Shown here: positions 9,379 to 19,965 of the stretch, in pieces
Layout of the letters: each line of letters opens with the position of its first letter
Numbering within the stretch: the first letter of the stretch is position 1
Source of the DNA: Brevibacillus brevis
GTDB taxonomy: Bacteria; Bacillota; Bacilli; Brevibacillales; Brevibacillaceae
Assembly: GCF_001039275.2 (NCBI RefSeq)
Contig: NZ_CP030117.1
Location: 2,790,001-2,854,000 of the forward strand
DNA: 64,000 nucleotides
Reading direction: 5' to 3'
Program-made: the position numbers and the translations under genes
The notes under the pieces: generated by a model
What the model was told of the DNA's origin: nothing
Database searches by the model: none
What the model saw: the letters and a program-made list of their open reading frames with translations, nothing else

Positions 9379-9894
9379 GTGCTTACCATTTACGAATTAC
9401 GAGAACTTGTGAAGCTATTGGAGCAGACGGACATAGAATCTTTTGAGGTAAATGATGAAGATTCTTCTTTGCGTATCAAACGAAGAAATGGGAATCAAAT
9501 CACAGCCGTACATCAGACCCCCGTACCGACCAAAAGCGCACCAATTGTGACGATGGCACCCGTTGTCCCTTTGCCTAAAAAAGAAACGATTGAGCGCCCG
9601 GTCGAAAAAGTCCCTGTAGAAGCGCCTCAGAAATCGGCGGAAGTGACGGAAAACTTGTACAAAATCACTTCACCCATGGTAGGAACCTTCTATGCAGCAC
9701 CCGCAGTTGACGCAGCACCATATGTATCCGTCAATGATCGGGTAGAGCCAACTACCATTGTCTGTATTGTCGAAGCCATGAAGCTGTTTAACGAGATTGA
9801 AGCAGAAGTAAAAGGAGAGATTGTCCAAGTCTTGGTGGAAAACGGTCAGTTGGTCGAGCATGGACAGCCGTTATTCCTGGTGAAGCAGGCGTAA
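9379..9894 (+). CDS. Biotin carboxyl carrier protein of an acyl-CoA carboxylase
   Basis: An AccB-like biotin carrier of 171 residues. It has an N-terminal helical segment (YELRELVKLLEQ), a Pro/Lys/Glu-rich linker of about 50 residues and a C-terminal biotinyl domain with the canonical VEAMKLFNEI motif, giving biotinyl-Lys135. I chose GTG at 9379 because GGGGAGGA lies 6 bases upstream. It is the first gene after the triple operator and is followed by mutA after 31 bases. It would carry CO2 between the biotin carboxylase (17324-18670) and the carboxyltransferase (15274-16839) of the same operon. A role in general acetyl-CoA carboxylase is possible but less likely here. Confidence 0.88.
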   Translation: MLTIYELRELVKLLEQTDIESFEVNDEDSSLRIKRRNGNQITAVHQTPVPTKSAPIVTMAPVVPLPKKETIERPVEKVPVEAPQKSAEVTENLYKITSPMVGTFYAAPAVDAAPYVSVNDRVEPTTIVCIVEAMKLFNEIEAEVKGEIVQVLVENGQLVEHGQPLFLVKQA

Positions 9895-9925
9895 TGGAGC
9901 AGCTTTTAAGGGGAGGACTGGAAGA

Positions 9926-12049
9926 GTGAGCAAACATACATGGTTCAAGGAATTCTCCGTTCCTACGTACGAGCAATGGCGGGAAGCGGCAGAAAAATCG
10001 CTAAAGGGCGCATCCTTTGATGCCAAGCTACTGACGAATTCGTACGAGGGGATTGTCCGCCAGCCAATCTATCGGTACGAAGATGTCAAAACATTGCCGC
10101 ATCTGGAAGCGCTGCCAGGAGAAGCGCCTTTTCATAGAGGGAATCAACAGCCTAACGAGCGGAAGGAACACAAATGGCAGGTCTGTCAGGAAATTATCGC
10201 AACGAGTGCCAAGGCTTTCAATCAGGCGGCCGTAGAGGACTTAGGGCGCGGGCAAACGATGCTGCATTTGATGGTGGACCAAGCGACATTGGCTGGATTT
10301 GATCCTGACGAAGCATTGCCAGATACGATTGGTCACAAAGGGGTATCTGTTTTTTGCCGAGGGGATGTAGAGCAGGCATTTCAAGGGGTGAAGCTTTCAG
10401 AGGTCCCTCTTTTCGTGAACACAGGAGCACTTGGCTTGCCCGTACTTTCACTCATTTTGGCACATGTTGAAGCGACAGGCCAACAAGTCTCCGAACTTCG
10501 CGGATGCATCGGGCAAGACCCTGTAGCGGTTCTGCTCACAGAGGGCAAGCTCCCTTGTTCCTTGCAGACAGCTTATCACGCTATGGCAAGCATGACGAAA
10601 TGGGCAAAAGATCATGCGCCTGAGCTAAAAACGATCCTGGTTCAAAGCAATCCGTATCAGGACGGTGGGGGAAATGCAGTAACCGAACTTGCTTTTTCTC
10701 TGGCTACAGGGGTCGACTATTTGCAAGCGATGCTTGAGCGGGGGCTTTCCATAGAGGATATCGCAACACGGATGCAATTCTCGTATTCGATCGGTTCAGA
10801 CGTTTTCATGGAAATCGCGAAGTTGCGTGCAGCAAGAATGCTCTGGTCAAACATCGTGGCGGCCTACGGCGGATCAACGGAGGCCCAAAAGATGACGATT
10901 CACGCCAGAACTTCGGCCTGGACGAAGACGATTTACGATCCGTATGTCAATATGCTGCGTTCCACGACAGAAGCGTTCTCAGCCGTCATTGGCGGAGCAG
11001 ACAGTCTGCATGTTTCCGCATTTGACGAAGCGATCCGTCCTGCCAATGAGTTTTCAAGAAGAATCGCCAGAAATACGCAAATTATTTTGAAAGAAGAAGC
11101 GCATTTGGCAAAAGTGATCGACCCTGCGGGAGGTTCTTGGTACGTAGAATGGCTCACAGATGCATTAGCGAAAAAAGCATGGGGGCTGTTCCAGCAGGTA
11201 GAAGCACACGGTGGCATGCTGAGTGCATTAGAAGCAGGCTTCCCACAAGGCTTGATTGCCCAGATCGCAGATCAAAAAGCAACGAGCATCGATACGCGTA
11301 AAAAGCGTTTGGTGGGAACGAACATGTATGCCAATACGGCTGAGCAGCCACTGAAGGCCGAGAGTCTTCCGAGCATTCACGAAGAGCGAGCAGCAGAAGC
11401 ACAATCCCTTCGGCTGAAACAGGACACGACTCTTCTCACAGTAGCGCTCGATGAGTTGGCGAAACATACGGATGAGCTCGTGGAACGTGCAGTAAAAGCG
11501 GTACTTCATGGAGCGACTGTGGGCGATATCGCGAAAGCCATGAGACGTGAAGATTCAGTACAGACAATCATCCAGCCACTCCGTATTCACCGGGCATCCG
11601 AGCGCTTTGAAGCCTTGCGGATGCAGGCAGATGATTTCTTGAAAACAACAGGCAAAAGACCAACCGTGTTTCTTGCGACGATGGGTCCAGTGGCAAAGCA
11701 TAAGGCACGGGCAGATTTCGCATCAGAGTTTTTTGCGGTTGGCGGCTTTGACGTATGGCGCATGCAAGCATTCTCTACCCCTGTAGAGGCGGCAGAAGCT
11801 GCGGTGGCATCGGGTGCGATGATTACGGTCATTTGTTCGGACGATGCGAGTTATCCGGAGCAGGTTCCACCTTTGGCTCAAGCGATCAAGCAACATGTAC
11901 CTCAAATGACGGTTCTGTTGGCTGGCTTGCCTGACGCGGAGCAGTTGGCTACTTATAAGGCGGCCGGTGTAGATGATTGCATCCACATGCGTTCCAATTG
12001 TTACGAGATACTGCGAGAACTTCAGGAGCGGATAGGAGTGGGCACATAA
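9926..12049 (+). CDS. mutA: Methylmalonyl-CoA mutase small subunit
   Basis: The 707-residue non-catalytic partner of methylmalonyl-CoA mutase. It keeps the TIM-barrel domain (for example [21 protein letters not shown] and HVSAFDEAI) and a degenerate cobalamin-binding domain. Where the catalytic subunit has DGHDRG this one reads [13 protein letters not shown], so it cannot ligate B12. The GTG start has GGGGAGG 9 bases upstream. Its stop TAA shares one base with the ATG of mutB (TAATG), indicating translational coupling of the two subunits. Confidence 0.93.
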   Translation: MSKHTWFKEFSVPTYEQWREAAEKSLKGASFDAKLLTNSYEGIVRQPIYRYEDVKTLPHLEALPGEAPFHRGNQQPNERKEHKWQVCQEIIATSAKAFNQAAVEDLGRGQTMLHLMVDQATLAGFDPDEALPDTIGHKGVSVFCRGDVEQAFQGVKLSEVPLFVNTGALGLPVLSLILAHVEATGQQVSELRGCIGQDPVAVLLTEGKLPCSLQTAYHAMASMTKWAKDHAPELKTILVQSNPYQDGGGNAVTELAFSLATGVDYLQAMLERGLSIEDIATRMQFSYSIGSDVFMEIAKLRAARMLWSNIVAAYGGSTEAQKMTIHARTSAWTKTIYDPYVNMLRSTTEAFSAVIGGADSLHVSAFDEAIRPANEFSRRIARNTQIILKEEAHLAKVIDPAGGSWYVEWLTDALAKKAWGLFQQVEAHGGMLSALEAGFPQGLIAQIADQKATSIDTRKKRLVGTNMYANTAEQPLKAESLPSIHEERAAEAQSLRLKQDTTLLTVALDELAKHTDELVERAVKAVLHGATVGDIAKAMRREDSVQTIIQPLRIHRASERFEALRMQADDFLKTTGKRPTVFLATMGPVAKHKARADFASEFFAVGGFDVWRMQAFSTPVEAAEAAVASGAMITVICSDDASYPEQVPPLAQAIKQHVPQMTVLLAGLPDAEQLATYKAAGVDDCIHMRSNCYEILRELQERIGVGT

Positions 12050-14220
12050 TGAAGCGACCTGATTTTTCACAAATGGCTTATCAGTCTAAAAGAGATGTGT
12101 CTGATTTGTTTCCTCAACTGGGTACAAACCCACAAGGAATGGAGCAAATGTGGCAGACACTGGAGCAGATCCCTGTAAAACCTCTTTACACAATGGAAGA
12201 TGTGCAGGGAATGGATCATCTCGGCTACATGCCTGGCTTGCCCCCGTACACACGCGGACCGTATCCGACGATGTACGTGACTCAGCCATGGACAGTTCGG
12301 CAATATGCCGGGTTTTCTACGGCGGAAGAGAGTAATGCTTTTTACCGACGGAATTTGGCTGCGGGACAAAAAGGGTTGTCGATTGCCTTCGACCTCGCGA
12401 CACATCGCGGCTATGACTCTGACCATCCCCGGGTAGTTGGTGATGTCGGGAAAGCAGGCGTGGCAGTTGATTCCATTCTCGATATGAAAATTTTGTTCGA
12501 CGGCATCCCCCTCGATAAAATGTCCGTCTCCATGACGATGAACGGGGCCGTTTTGCCTATTATGGCGTTCTATATCGTGGCAGCAGAAGAGCAAGGGGTA
12601 TCGCAGGCGGAGCTCACCGGAACGATCCAAAATGACATTTTGAAGGAATACATGGTTCGGAATACTTACATTTATCCGCCAGAAGCGTCGATGAAGATCA
12701 TTTCCGATATTTTTGCCTACACCTCCAAGCACATGCCCAAATTCAACAGTATCAGTATTTCAGGCTACCATCTGCAGGAAGCGGGTGCCACCGCGGATAT
12801 TGAATTGGCCTACACATTGGCAGATGGCTTGGAATACGTTCGTACTGGTCTTGCAGCAGGCATCGACATCGATGCGTTTGCGCCGCGACTGTCCTTTTTC
12901 TGGGCGATTGGCATGAACTACTTCATGGAAGTGGCGAAAATGCGAGCAGGCCGCTTGATTTGGGCCAATCTGATCAAGCAGTTCCATCCGAAAAATGAAA
13001 AATCGATGGCACTGCGGACACACTCGCAAACGTCCGGATGGAGTTTGACGGAGCAAGACCCGTATAACAACGTGGTGCGGACGTGCATCGAAGCCATGGC
13101 CGCTGCTCTGGGGCATACCCAATCTCTGCATACGAACGCTCTGGATGAAGCGATTGCATTGCCGACCGATTTTTCAGCCCGGATCGCGCGAAATACACAG
13201 TTGTTTTTGCAGGACGAAACAGAGATAACCAAGGTCGTTGATCCGTGGGCAGGCTCCTACTACGTTGAGTCCTTGACTGCGCAGCTCGTAGAAAAAGCGT
13301 GGGCGCACATCGAAGAGATCGAAGCACTTGGCGGTATGGCAAAAGCAATTGAGACGGGATTGCCGAAAATGAAGATCGAGGAAGCGGCCGCACGCCGTCA
13401 GGCACATATCGATTCAGCAAAGGAAGCCATTATTGGCGTGAACAAATACCGTCTGGACAAGGAAGATCCACTGGAAATTCTTGAAGTCGACAACACAGCC
13501 GTCCGGGAAGCGCAAATCAGACGTTTGCAGGAGCTGCGCAATAACCGGGATGAGGCGAGAGTGCAAGCAACTCTTCAAGCCATTACGGAATGCGCGAAAA
13601 CGGGCGAAGGAAATCTGTTGGAGCTGGCCATTGAAGCGGCGCGAGCAAGAGCTTCTTTGGGAGAAATATCGGATGCATATGAAAAGGTCGTGGGTAGACA
13701 CAAGGCGGTCATTCGCTCCATTAGCGGCGTCTACAGTTCCGAATACGCAGATGCCGATGAAGTAGCGGCTGTGCGCAAGATGGCAGACGAATTCGAGCAG
13801 TGGGAAGGCAGACGTCCCCGTATTATGATCGCGAAAATGGGTCAAGACGGGCATGACAGGGGCGCGAAAGTGATTGCTACCGCTTTTGCCGATTTAGGCT
13901 TTGACGTCGATATCGGTCCGTTGTTCCAAACACCTGAGGAAACAGCGAAGCAGGCGATAGAAAATGACGTGCACGTCATCGGCTTCAGCTCGCTTGCAGC
14001 AGGACATAAAACATTGCTGCCACAACTGGTGGAAGAGCTCAAGAAGCTGGGACGCGAGGATATTGTCGTCGTCATAGGCGGTGTTATACCGGCGCAGGAT
14101 TACGGCTTTTTGCGAGAGCATGGTGCGGCAGCTATCTTTGGGCCAGGAACAGTCATTCCTGTAGCAGCCCAGCACGTTCTGCAAGAGATCGTGTATCGCC
14201 TGGAGGCTGCTGGACAATGA
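12049..14220 (+). CDS. mutB: Methylmalonyl-CoA mutase large (catalytic) subunit
   Basis: The B12-dependent catalytic subunit, 723 residues, which interconverts (R)-methylmalonyl-CoA and succinyl-CoA. The N-terminal barrel has the substrate motif RGPYPTMY and [16 protein letters not shown]. The C-terminal Rossmann domain has the base-off cobalamin motif DGHDRG (lower axial His602), then SSLAAGH and VIGGVIP. I chose ATG at 12049 because GGATAGGAG precedes it and it overlaps the mutA stop. Its own stop overlaps the start of the chaperone gene (ATGA). No methylmalonyl-CoA epimerase gene is seen in the window. Confidence 0.96.
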   Translation: MKRPDFSQMAYQSKRDVSDLFPQLGTNPQGMEQMWQTLEQIPVKPLYTMEDVQGMDHLGYMPGLPPYTRGPYPTMYVTQPWTVRQYAGFSTAEESNAFYRRNLAAGQKGLSIAFDLATHRGYDSDHPRVVGDVGKAGVAVDSILDMKILFDGIPLDKMSVSMTMNGAVLPIMAFYIVAAEEQGVSQAELTGTIQNDILKEYMVRNTYIYPPEASMKIISDIFAYTSKHMPKFNSISISGYHLQEAGATADIELAYTLADGLEYVRTGLAAGIDIDAFAPRLSFFWAIGMNYFMEVAKMRAGRLIWANLIKQFHPKNEKSMALRTHSQTSGWSLTEQDPYNNVVRTCIEAMAAALGHTQSLHTNALDEAIALPTDFSARIARNTQLFLQDETEITKVVDPWAGSYYVESLTAQLVEKAWAHIEEIEALGGMAKAIETGLPKMKIEEAAARRQAHIDSAKEAIIGVNKYRLDKEDPLEILEVDNTAVREAQIRRLQELRNNRDEARVQATLQAITECAKTGEGNLLELAIEAARARASLGEISDAYEKVVGRHKAVIRSISGVYSSEYADADEVAAVRKMADEFEQWEGRRPRIMIAKMGQDGHDRGAKVIATAFADLGFDVDIGPLFQTPEETAKQAIENDVHVIGFSSLAAGHKTLLPQLVEELKKLGREDIVVVIGGVIPAQDYGFLREHGAAAIFGPGTVIPVAAQHVLQEIVYRLEAAGQ

Positions 14221-15269
14221 CCGGGGGCAAGGCTGACAAGAATTTCTTGAACGTTTCCTCCAAGGCACGTCTCCCACGCTTATCAGTGGATCAATACGTC
14301 AAAGGCGTACGGGAAAACAACCGAACGGTTTTGGCGCAGGCAATCACGCTGGTCGAGAGCAACGCTCCCGCTCATATGGATATGGCTCAAGAGGTAATCA
14401 AACAACTGCTTCCTCATACAGGTCAATCCATACGCATAGGGATATCTGGTGTGCCCGGTGCGGGTAAGAGCACGTTCATTGAAGCATTTGGCAGTATGCT
14501 TTGCGAAAAAGGTCATCGTGTCGCTGTTTTGGCCGTTGATCCGAGCAGTACGGTTACGCGCGGGAGCATTCTCGGCGACAAGACGCGGATGGAGCTTTTG
14601 TCACGCAATCAACAGGCGTTCATCCGACCTTCTGCCACGGGTGGCACGCTAGGCGGTGTCAATCGGAAGACGCGGGAAACGATGCTGATCTGCGAGGCTG
14701 CAGGCTATGATGTGATTTTGGTCGAGACGGTAGGGGTTGGACAGAGTGAGACGACAGTCAGGTCCATGGTCGATTTCTTTTTACTGCTGATGCTGACAGG
14801 GGCGGGCGATGAGCTGCAAGGAATCAAAAAAGGCATCATGGAAATTTCGGATGCGCTTCTGATTAATAAAGCCGATGGGGAAAATCGCACGCGTGCCTTG
14901 ATCGCCAAAGGTGAATACAATCGTGTTCTGCATTACTTGCAGCCGGCAACCACTGGCTGGGAAACGAAGGCATATATGTGTTCCTCCCTGACAGGGGAAG
15001 GCATTGAAGATATTTGGGAGGTCATCGGTCAATTTCGTGAAACCACCATCCAATCAGGCGGCTTCGAGGCAAGACGCAAAGCGCAGCTACTCGATTGGAT
15101 GCACAGTATGGCTCAGGACTACTTGCGCGCGACCTTTTTCGGCAATCAGCAAGTAGCCGAGCTGCTTCCAACCATTGAGGGAGCCGTTGCGAGTGGCGAA
15201 ATTTCACCGACGAGCGCCGTACAGCAATTAGTGGCGATCTATGAGAATACGATCATGAAAAAGGAATAG
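14217..15269 (+). CDS. meaB: Methylmalonyl-CoA mutase-associated GTPase MeaB (ArgK family)
   Basis: A 350-residue G3E P-loop GTPase that guards and loads cobalamin into methylmalonyl-CoA mutase. The Walker A motif GVPGAGKST lies near residues 78-86. [10 protein letters not shown] (G3 region), INKADG (base recognition) and the C-terminal dimerisation helices follow. The ATG overlaps the mutB TGA by 4 bases, which supports coupled translation and this function over the older ArgK name. Confidence 0.94.
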   Translation: MTGGKADKNFLNVSSKARLPRLSVDQYVKGVRENNRTVLAQAITLVESNAPAHMDMAQEVIKQLLPHTGQSIRIGISGVPGAGKSTFIEAFGSMLCEKGHRVAVLAVDPSSTVTRGSILGDKTRMELLSRNQQAFIRPSATGGTLGGVNRKTRETMLICEAAGYDVILVETVGVGQSETTVRSMVDFFLLLMLTGAGDELQGIKKGIMEISDALLINKADGENRTRALIAKGEYNRVLHYLQPATTGWETKAYMCSSLTGEGIEDIWEVIGQFRETTIQSGGFEARRKAQLLDWMHSMAQDYLRATFFGNQQVAELLPTIEGAVASGEISPTSAVQQLVAIYENTIMKKE

Positions 15270-15273
15270 AGAG

Positions 15274-16839
15274 ATGGTGGCCCTTATGAGTAACAATATG
15301 TACGAAAAAATTGATGAATTGATGGAACGTAAATATAAAATCCAGCTTGGTGGCGGAGATGCTCGTATCGATGCTCAGCATAACCGCGGCAAGTTGACTG
15401 CCCGCGAGCGGATCGAGCTTCTGCTTGACCCAGACACCTTTATGGAGCTGAACCCGTTTGTTGAGCATCGTGCTACACATTTTGGTCTCGACCAGATGGA
15501 GGCACCGGGCGAAGGCGTCGTGACAGGCTACGGAAAAATCAACGGTCGTCCTGTCTATTTGTTCGCGCAGGATTTCACGGTATTTGGCGGTGCTCTGGGT
15601 GAGATGCACGCGATGAAAATTGCCAAGGTGATGGATTTGGCAGCGAAAAACGGCGCCCCCTTTATCGGTCTGAACGACTCAGGAGGCGCACGCATCCAAG
15701 AAGGGGTAAGCTCGCTGGATGGCTATGGCACGATTTTTTACCGTAATGCTATTTACTCCGGTGTGATTCCGCAAATCTCTGTCATCCTCGGTCCGTGTGC
15801 AGGAGGAGCGGTATACTCTCCAGCGATTACGGATTTCGTGTTCATGGTAGAGAAGACGAGTCAAATGTTCATCACAGGGCCAAAAGTGATCGAAACCGTT
15901 ACAGGTGAAAAAATTTCCGCAGAGGATCTAGGGGGAGCCAAAGTCCATTCGACGGTGAGCGGCAATGCCCATTTTACGGCAGAGACCGAACAGGAAGTAT
16001 TGGAAGGTGTGCGCAGGCTACTCAGCTTCCTGCCACAAAACAATCGCGATCGCGCACCTGTGATAAAAGCAGAGGAGAATAATGGTTGGCAAGAGGAGCT
16101 CCTGGAGCTGGTACCTGCTGAAAGCACCAAAGTATACGATGTACGTAAGGTCATCGAAAAAATCGTGGATCACGGTGATTTTATGGAAGTACAGCCGAAC
16201 TTTGCCCGCAATATCGTTATCGGTCTGGCGCGTATCGATGGACACAGTGTCGGCATTATCGCCAACCAGCCGAAGGTCATGGCAGGCGGACTGGACATCC
16301 ATTCATCGGATAAGCTGGCACGGTTCATTCGTTTTTGCGACTGCTTCAACATTCCGCTCTTGACCTTTGAAGATGTCTCTGGCTTTTTCCCGGGAATCAA
16401 TCAGGAGCACGGCGGGATTATCCGTCACGGTGCGAAAATCTTGTATGCCTACTCCGAAGCAACGGTTCCCAAAATCACCGTGATTCTCCGCAAAGCTTAC
16501 GGAGGCGCTTATGTGGCCCTCAACTCCAAGTCCATTGGAGCAGATGTCGTGTATGCTTGGCCGAATGCAGAGATCGCCGTCATGGGTCCCGAGGGGGCAG
16601 CCAACGTCATTTTTGCAAAAGAAATCGAACAAAGTGAGGACCCGGCTGCGACTCGCGCAGAGAAAATTGCCCTCTACCGTGAAAAGTTCGCCAATCCATA
16701 TGTCGCGGCAAGTCTCGGAATGGTAGATGATGTCATCGATCCGCGTGAAACCCGCCAAAAGGTGGCGCAAGCCTTGGAAATGCTTAGAAACAAGCAGGAA
16801 GACCGTCCGTACAAAAAGCACGGGAACATCCCACTTTAG
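15274..16839 (+). CDS. pccB: Acyl-CoA (propionyl-CoA) carboxylase carboxyltransferase, beta subunit
   Basis: A 521-residue biotin-dependent carboxyltransferase of the PccB/MmdA type; it moves CO2 from carboxybiotin to an acyl-CoA. Two crotonase-fold halves are visible. The first has GDARIDAQHNRGKLTARERI, LNDSGGARIQEG and GPCAGGAVYSP; the second has KILYAYSEATVPKITVILR and KAYGGAYVAL, the acyl-CoA/biotin oxyanion loops. The propionyl-CoA preference is inferred from its place between meaB and the biotin carboxylase. The start may be ATG 15274 or ATG 15286; GGTGG before the latter is a weak site. Confidence 0.92.
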   Translation: MVALMSNNMYEKIDELMERKYKIQLGGGDARIDAQHNRGKLTARERIELLLDPDTFMELNPFVEHRATHFGLDQMEAPGEGVVTGYGKINGRPVYLFAQDFTVFGGALGEMHAMKIAKVMDLAAKNGAPFIGLNDSGGARIQEGVSSLDGYGTIFYRNAIYSGVIPQISVILGPCAGGAVYSPAITDFVFMVEKTSQMFITGPKVIETVTGEKISAEDLGGAKVHSTVSGNAHFTAETEQEVLEGVRRLLSFLPQNNRDRAPVIKAEENNGWQEELLELVPAESTKVYDVRKVIEKIVDHGDFMEVQPNFARNIVIGLARIDGHSVGIIANQPKVMAGGLDIHSSDKLARFIRFCDCFNIPLLTFEDVSGFFPGINQEHGGIIRHGAKILYAYSEATVPKITVILRKAYGGAYVALNSKSIGADVVYAWPNAEIAVMGPEGAANVIFAKEIEQSEDPAATRAEKIALYREKFANPYVAASLGMVDDVIDPRETRQKVAQALEMLRNKQEDRPYKKHGNIPL

Positions 16840-16859
16840 AAAGGAGCTCTGATCGTGCT

Positions 16860-17309
16860 ATGAAGCTGCATGAACTGCGTGAATTCATCAAGCTGGTGAA
16901 TCAGTCTTCCATTGAGGAGCTGGAATGGGAGAAGGGCAAGACCCGCATCGTGATCAAGAAAAGCGCACCAGTCGAAGTCGTGGCTGGGAATGTGCCTGTA
17001 CAGGTGGGAGAAGTGGAGCATGGCTATCAGGAGGCAGCCGCCACTGCTGAGTCCGTCGATGTCGTTGCTGAGGTACCTAAGGAAGTGACACAACAGGTCA
17101 TGTCTTTAGGAGTAGGTCTGTTCTATGCGGAAGTGACCATAGGGCAGACTGTTAAAGCTGGCGAAAAGGTTGGACGATGCACGGCTGATGCTCTTCAGCT
17201 ATCTGTCGACATTACGACTCCCGTTAGCGGCATTATCACGGAAATTCTCGTCGTGGATGGTCAATTTGTCGATTACGGAAAAGCATTGCTCGTTGTCAAA
17301 ACTCAGTAG
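16860..17309 (+). CDS. BCCP-like protein lacking the biotin-acceptor lysine
   Basis: A 149-residue protein built like the biotin carrier at 9379-9894. It has an N-terminal helix ([15 protein letters not shown]), a variable linker and a C-terminal lipoyl/biotinyl-type beta-barrel ending [14 protein letters not shown]. At the hairpin where a carrier has EAMK-L this one reads DALQL, with Gln113 in place of the biotinyl Lys and Leu for the preceding Met, so it cannot be biotinylated there. The reading frame is intact and sits inside the operon, 15 bases before accC. The nearest SD, AAAGGAG, is about 14 bases from the ATG, which is long. It may be a structural or regulatory carboxylase subunit. 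Confidence 0.8.
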   Translation: MKLHELREFIKLVNQSSIEELEWEKGKTRIVIKKSAPVEVVAGNVPVQVGEVEHGYQEAAATAESVDVVAEVPKEVTQQVMSLGVGLFYAEVTIGQTVKAGEKVGRCTADALQLSVDITTPVSGIITEILVVDGQFVDYGKALLVVKTQ

Positions 17310-17323
17310 GAAGGAGTGCGCCT

Positions 17324-18670
17324 ATGTTTACGAAAGTATTGATTGCCAATCGCGGCGAAATCGCTGTCCGCATTATTCGCGCGTGTCAGGAACTAGGGAT
17401 ACGTACAATCGCTGTCTTTTCTGAGGCGGATCGGGAAGCATTGCACGTAGAATTGGCGGATGAAGCGTATTGCATCGGACCTACGGCGTCCAAGGACAGC
17501 TATTTGAACATGGCACGGATTATGACGGTTGCTCTTCACACCAAGGCAGACGCTATCCACCCGGGTTATGGCTTCTTGGCGGAAAACGCTTCGTTTGCCC
17601 AGCTTTGCCAAGATTGCTCGATTACCTTTATCGGTCCCGATCCCGAAGCGATCACCAAAATGGGTGACAAAGCCGTAGCAAAAGCAACGATGAGTCAAGC
17701 GAATGTTCCATTAGTTCCGGGCACAGACGGCTTGATTGAAGACATAGATGAAGCCTTGCAGGTGGCGGAGAAAATTGGCTATCCTGTCATCGTAAAAGCA
17801 ACGGCTGGAGGCGGCGGCAGAGGGATGCGTGTCGCTTTTGATGCCGATGAGTTGTCCAAGGCGATTCGGCAAGCCCAGAAAGAAGCGGAGACGGCATTCG
17901 GTAACGCCGGCGTCTACTTGGAAAAATACGTGGAAGAGCCGCGGCATGTGGAGATTCAAATCATGGGCGACAAGCACGGCAACGCTGTGTACTTGGGAGA
18001 GCGGGATTGCTCCATTCAGCGTCGTCATCAAAAGCTGGTAGAGGAAGCGCCATCTCCTGCGCTAGACCAAAGTCTGCGTGAGCAAATGGGGCAAGCCGCG
18101 GTAGCGGCAGCCAAAGCGGTTTCGTACCACGGAGCAGGTACAGTTGAATTTTTGCTAGACAAGCATGGCCAATTTTACTTCATGGAAATGAATACACGGA
18201 TTCAGGTAGAGCATCCCGTGACAGAAATGATTACAGGGATTGACTTGATCAAAGAACAAATATCTGTCGCAGCGGGCAATCCGTTATCTTTCTCACAAGA
18301 AGACGTGAAAATCAACGGATGGGCAATCGAGTGCCGAATCAACGCAGAGAATCCTGCGAAAAACTTTATGCCATCACCAGGCAAGGTTATCAATTACTTG
18401 CCGCCTGGCGGTTACGGTGTGCGCGTGGACAGTGCGGTATATCCTGGCTACGAAATCTCTCCCTTTTATGATTCGATGGTCGCCAAGCTGATCGTTTGGG
18501 GAACAGATCGCAACGAAGCATTGGCTCGCATGAAGCGGGCGCTAGGTGAGTTTGTCATCGAAGGCGTGCATACGACGGTTCCCTTCCATGAGAAGCTGCT
18601 GGAGCACCCTGACTTTGTCGCAGGGAATTTCGCTACGAATTTTCTGGAGAAAAATACGCTGGAATTGTAA
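17324..18670 (+). CDS. accC: Biotin carboxylase subunit of acyl-CoA carboxylase
   Basis: A 448-residue ATP-grasp biotin carboxylase that carboxylates the biotin of a carrier protein with bicarbonate and ATP. Visible are the N-terminal [19 protein letters not shown], the glycine-rich ATP loop [11 protein letters not shown], the [19 protein letters not shown] segment and the catalytic [21 protein letters not shown] lies 8 bases before the ATG. It is the last gene of the propionate operon and is closed by a strong terminator. It could also serve a general acetyl-CoA carboxylase, but its position suggests the propionyl-CoA enzyme. Confidence 0.94.
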   Translation: MFTKVLIANRGEIAVRIIRACQELGIRTIAVFSEADREALHVELADEAYCIGPTASKDSYLNMARIMTVALHTKADAIHPGYGFLAENASFAQLCQDCSITFIGPDPEAITKMGDKAVAKATMSQANVPLVPGTDGLIEDIDEALQVAEKIGYPVIVKATAGGGGRGMRVAFDADELSKAIRQAQKEAETAFGNAGVYLEKYVEEPRHVEIQIMGDKHGNAVYLGERDCSIQRRHQKLVEEAPSPALDQSLREQMGQAAVAAAKAVSYHGAGTVEFLLDKHGQFYFMEMNTRIQVEHPVTEMITGIDLIKEQISVAAGNPLSFSQEDVKINGWAIECRINAENPAKNFMPSPGKVINYLPPGGYGVRVDSAVYPGYEISPFYDSMVAKLIVWGTDRNEALARMKRALGEFVIEGVHTTVPFHEKLLEHPDFVAGNFATNFLEKNTLEL

Positions 18671-18679
18671 CGAGCATGA

Positions 18680-18724
18680 AAGAACTGTAACAGGAACCGC
18701 TCTTTTGTTACAGTTCTTTTTTCA
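18680..18724 (+). terminator. Strong terminator of the propionate operon
   Basis: AAGAACTGTAACA pairs perfectly with TGTTACAGTTCTT over 13 bp, followed by a run of T. It starts 10 bases after the accC stop. Confidence 0.93.
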
Positions 18725-18725
18725 T

Positions 18726-18933
18726 TTACCCGAAATAGACTGCAAACAAGTCTTCTGCGACCAGCGCTGGTTCCTCCCACTCCAAAAAGTGTCCTCCACA
18801 TTCAAGCTGAACCCAACGAAGATGGAATGGAAAACAGAGTAAGCCTTCTTCGCAGCTTTTTATGTTTCTTTGAAAGTGATCAGGAGACTGCTGCCAAAAT
18901 GGATAGAGAACGATGAAGGACGAAGGTATGGCT
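18726..18933 (-). pseudogene. Remnant of an alpha/beta hydrolase C-terminus
   Basis: Read on the minus strand, this stretch encodes the tail of an epoxide-hydrolase-like alpha/beta hydrolase. The motif GGHFLEWEEPALVAEDLF contains the usual C-terminal catalytic His context, followed by the stop. Upstream the frame is closed by a TAA at 18934-18936, and no N-terminal half with a nucleophile elbow is present. The 432-base interval 18671-19102 holds only this fragment, the accC terminator and the TrmB control region. It looks like an eroded gene end. The family assignment rests on one motif. Confidence 0.55.
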
Positions 18934-19058
18934 TACTGGATCTTGATTGCGGAGGATGACCCATCAGAGTCGCTACTGCGGTTTTTTTGGAAATTTCAAT
19001 CCGATTGAGTTGCAGAGGGTACTGGATTCATAGCAGTGTTGACTTTATATTAGAATGA

Positions 19059-19082
19059 TAGTAGTGTTCGAATATACTACTA
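19059..19082. promoter_or_regulatory. Inverted repeat upstream of the TrmB gene, candidate operator
   Basis: TAGTAGT and ACTACTA form a perfect 7-bp inverted repeat separated by 10 bases, 21 bases before the TTG start. The half site ATAGTAGT plus TTC recurs at 19912-19924 ahead of the broken MFS gene, which suggests autoregulation and control of that transporter. Confidence 0.5.
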
Positions 19083-19102
19083 AATAGGAAGGAGGTAACA
19101 GC

Positions 19103-19882
19103 TTGATTGATGAGCTTCGAAAAATCGGATTGTCAGACCTGGAAGCCAGATGTTATTTGGTGCTTCACGAGGAACCCAAAATATCTGGATATGAAGTGGC
19201 CAAGAAAGTTTCCGTCTCTCGGACAAACGTATATGCTGCACTTCGAGCATTAACAGAAAAGGGCATGTGCCGCATGATCGAATCGGAGCCTGTTCTTTAT
19301 GATGCAGTACCGATCGAGCAGTTGATTCGTTTGTTACAATCGGAATTTGATCAAACAACCCGCGTCCTTCAAGAACAGCTGAAATCCACTCCCAGAACGT
19401 CTCCTTCCTTTTATAATTGGCAAGGTGATAAAGCGATTGAAACAGCCATCAAACGTATCATCTCAAATGCAAGCAAAAGCATTGTTGTCGATATTTGGTC
19501 TGAAGATGTTCATTGGGTAGAGGAACCATTGGTAGAAGCAGAAAAACAAGGGGTTGCTGTCACGCTAATATCCATTGGCGAATGCCATGCAAAGCTAAAA
19601 AATGTTGTCGTACATAAAAGGAGTGCGGAATGGAATCAAGTGCAATCCAGGAAGTTCTCTATTCTTTGCGATGCACATTCGGCATTGCTGGGCAGCTTTG
19701 GGCGTGGGATCAAGCCCACTATTCTGGAGACGGACCACCCGTCACTCATTGAATTGCTGCAAAATGCCTTCTACCATGACATTATCATGGGTCAGATCGA
19801 GAAGGATTTCAGCCAAGTGCTGGAAGAGAAATATGGGAGTGACTATGCACGTATTATCACCCCTTACAGGGAATACTTATAA
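19103..19882 (+). CDS. TrmB-family transcriptional regulator
   Basis: A 259-residue TrmB-type regulator. The N-terminal winged helix (residues about 1-75) reads LSDLEARCYLVLHEEPKISG then VSVSRTNVYAALRALTEKG. A coiled stretch follows and then a PLD-like/TrmB sensor domain (KSIVVDIWSEDVHWVEEPL). The TTG start is well supported by AAGGAGG 7 bases upstream. It is followed by a hairpin and then a degenerate MFS drug-efflux-type gene with a shared upstream motif, so it probably once controlled that transporter. The ligand is unknown. Confidence 0.85.
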   Translation: MIDELRKIGLSDLEARCYLVLHEEPKISGYEVAKKVSVSRTNVYAALRALTEKGMCRMIESEPVLYDAVPIEQLIRLLQSEFDQTTRVLQEQLKSTPRTSPSFYNWQGDKAIETAIKRIISNASKSIVVDIWSEDVHWVEEPLVEAEKQGVAVTLISIGECHAKLKNVVVHKRSAEWNQVQSRKFSILCDAHSALLGSFGRGIKPTILETDHPSLIELLQNAFYHDIIMGQIEKDFSQVLEEKYGSDYARIITPYREYL

Positions 19883-19901
19883 CGAGTATTTCCTCTTTTT
19901 T
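19868..19901 (+). terminator. Probable terminator overlapping the end of the TrmB gene
   Basis: GGGAATACT pairs with AGTATTTCC (one mismatch), followed by TCTTTTTT. The left arm lies within the last codons of the gene. Confidence 0.55.
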
Positions 19902-19911
19902 CAACAAAATT

Positions 19912-19936
19912 ATAGTAGTATTCATTAATACCTCTG
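19912..19936. promoter_or_regulatory. Second copy of the TrmB-associated motif
   Basis: ATAGTAGTATTCATTAATAC resembles the 19059-19082 repeat in its left half (ATAGTAGT, one variable base, TTC). It lies about 40 bases before the ATG of the broken MFS gene, where an operator would be expected. Confidence 0.4.
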
Positions 19937-19965
19937 ATAATCATTGGCAGGGAACTGACTTCCGT

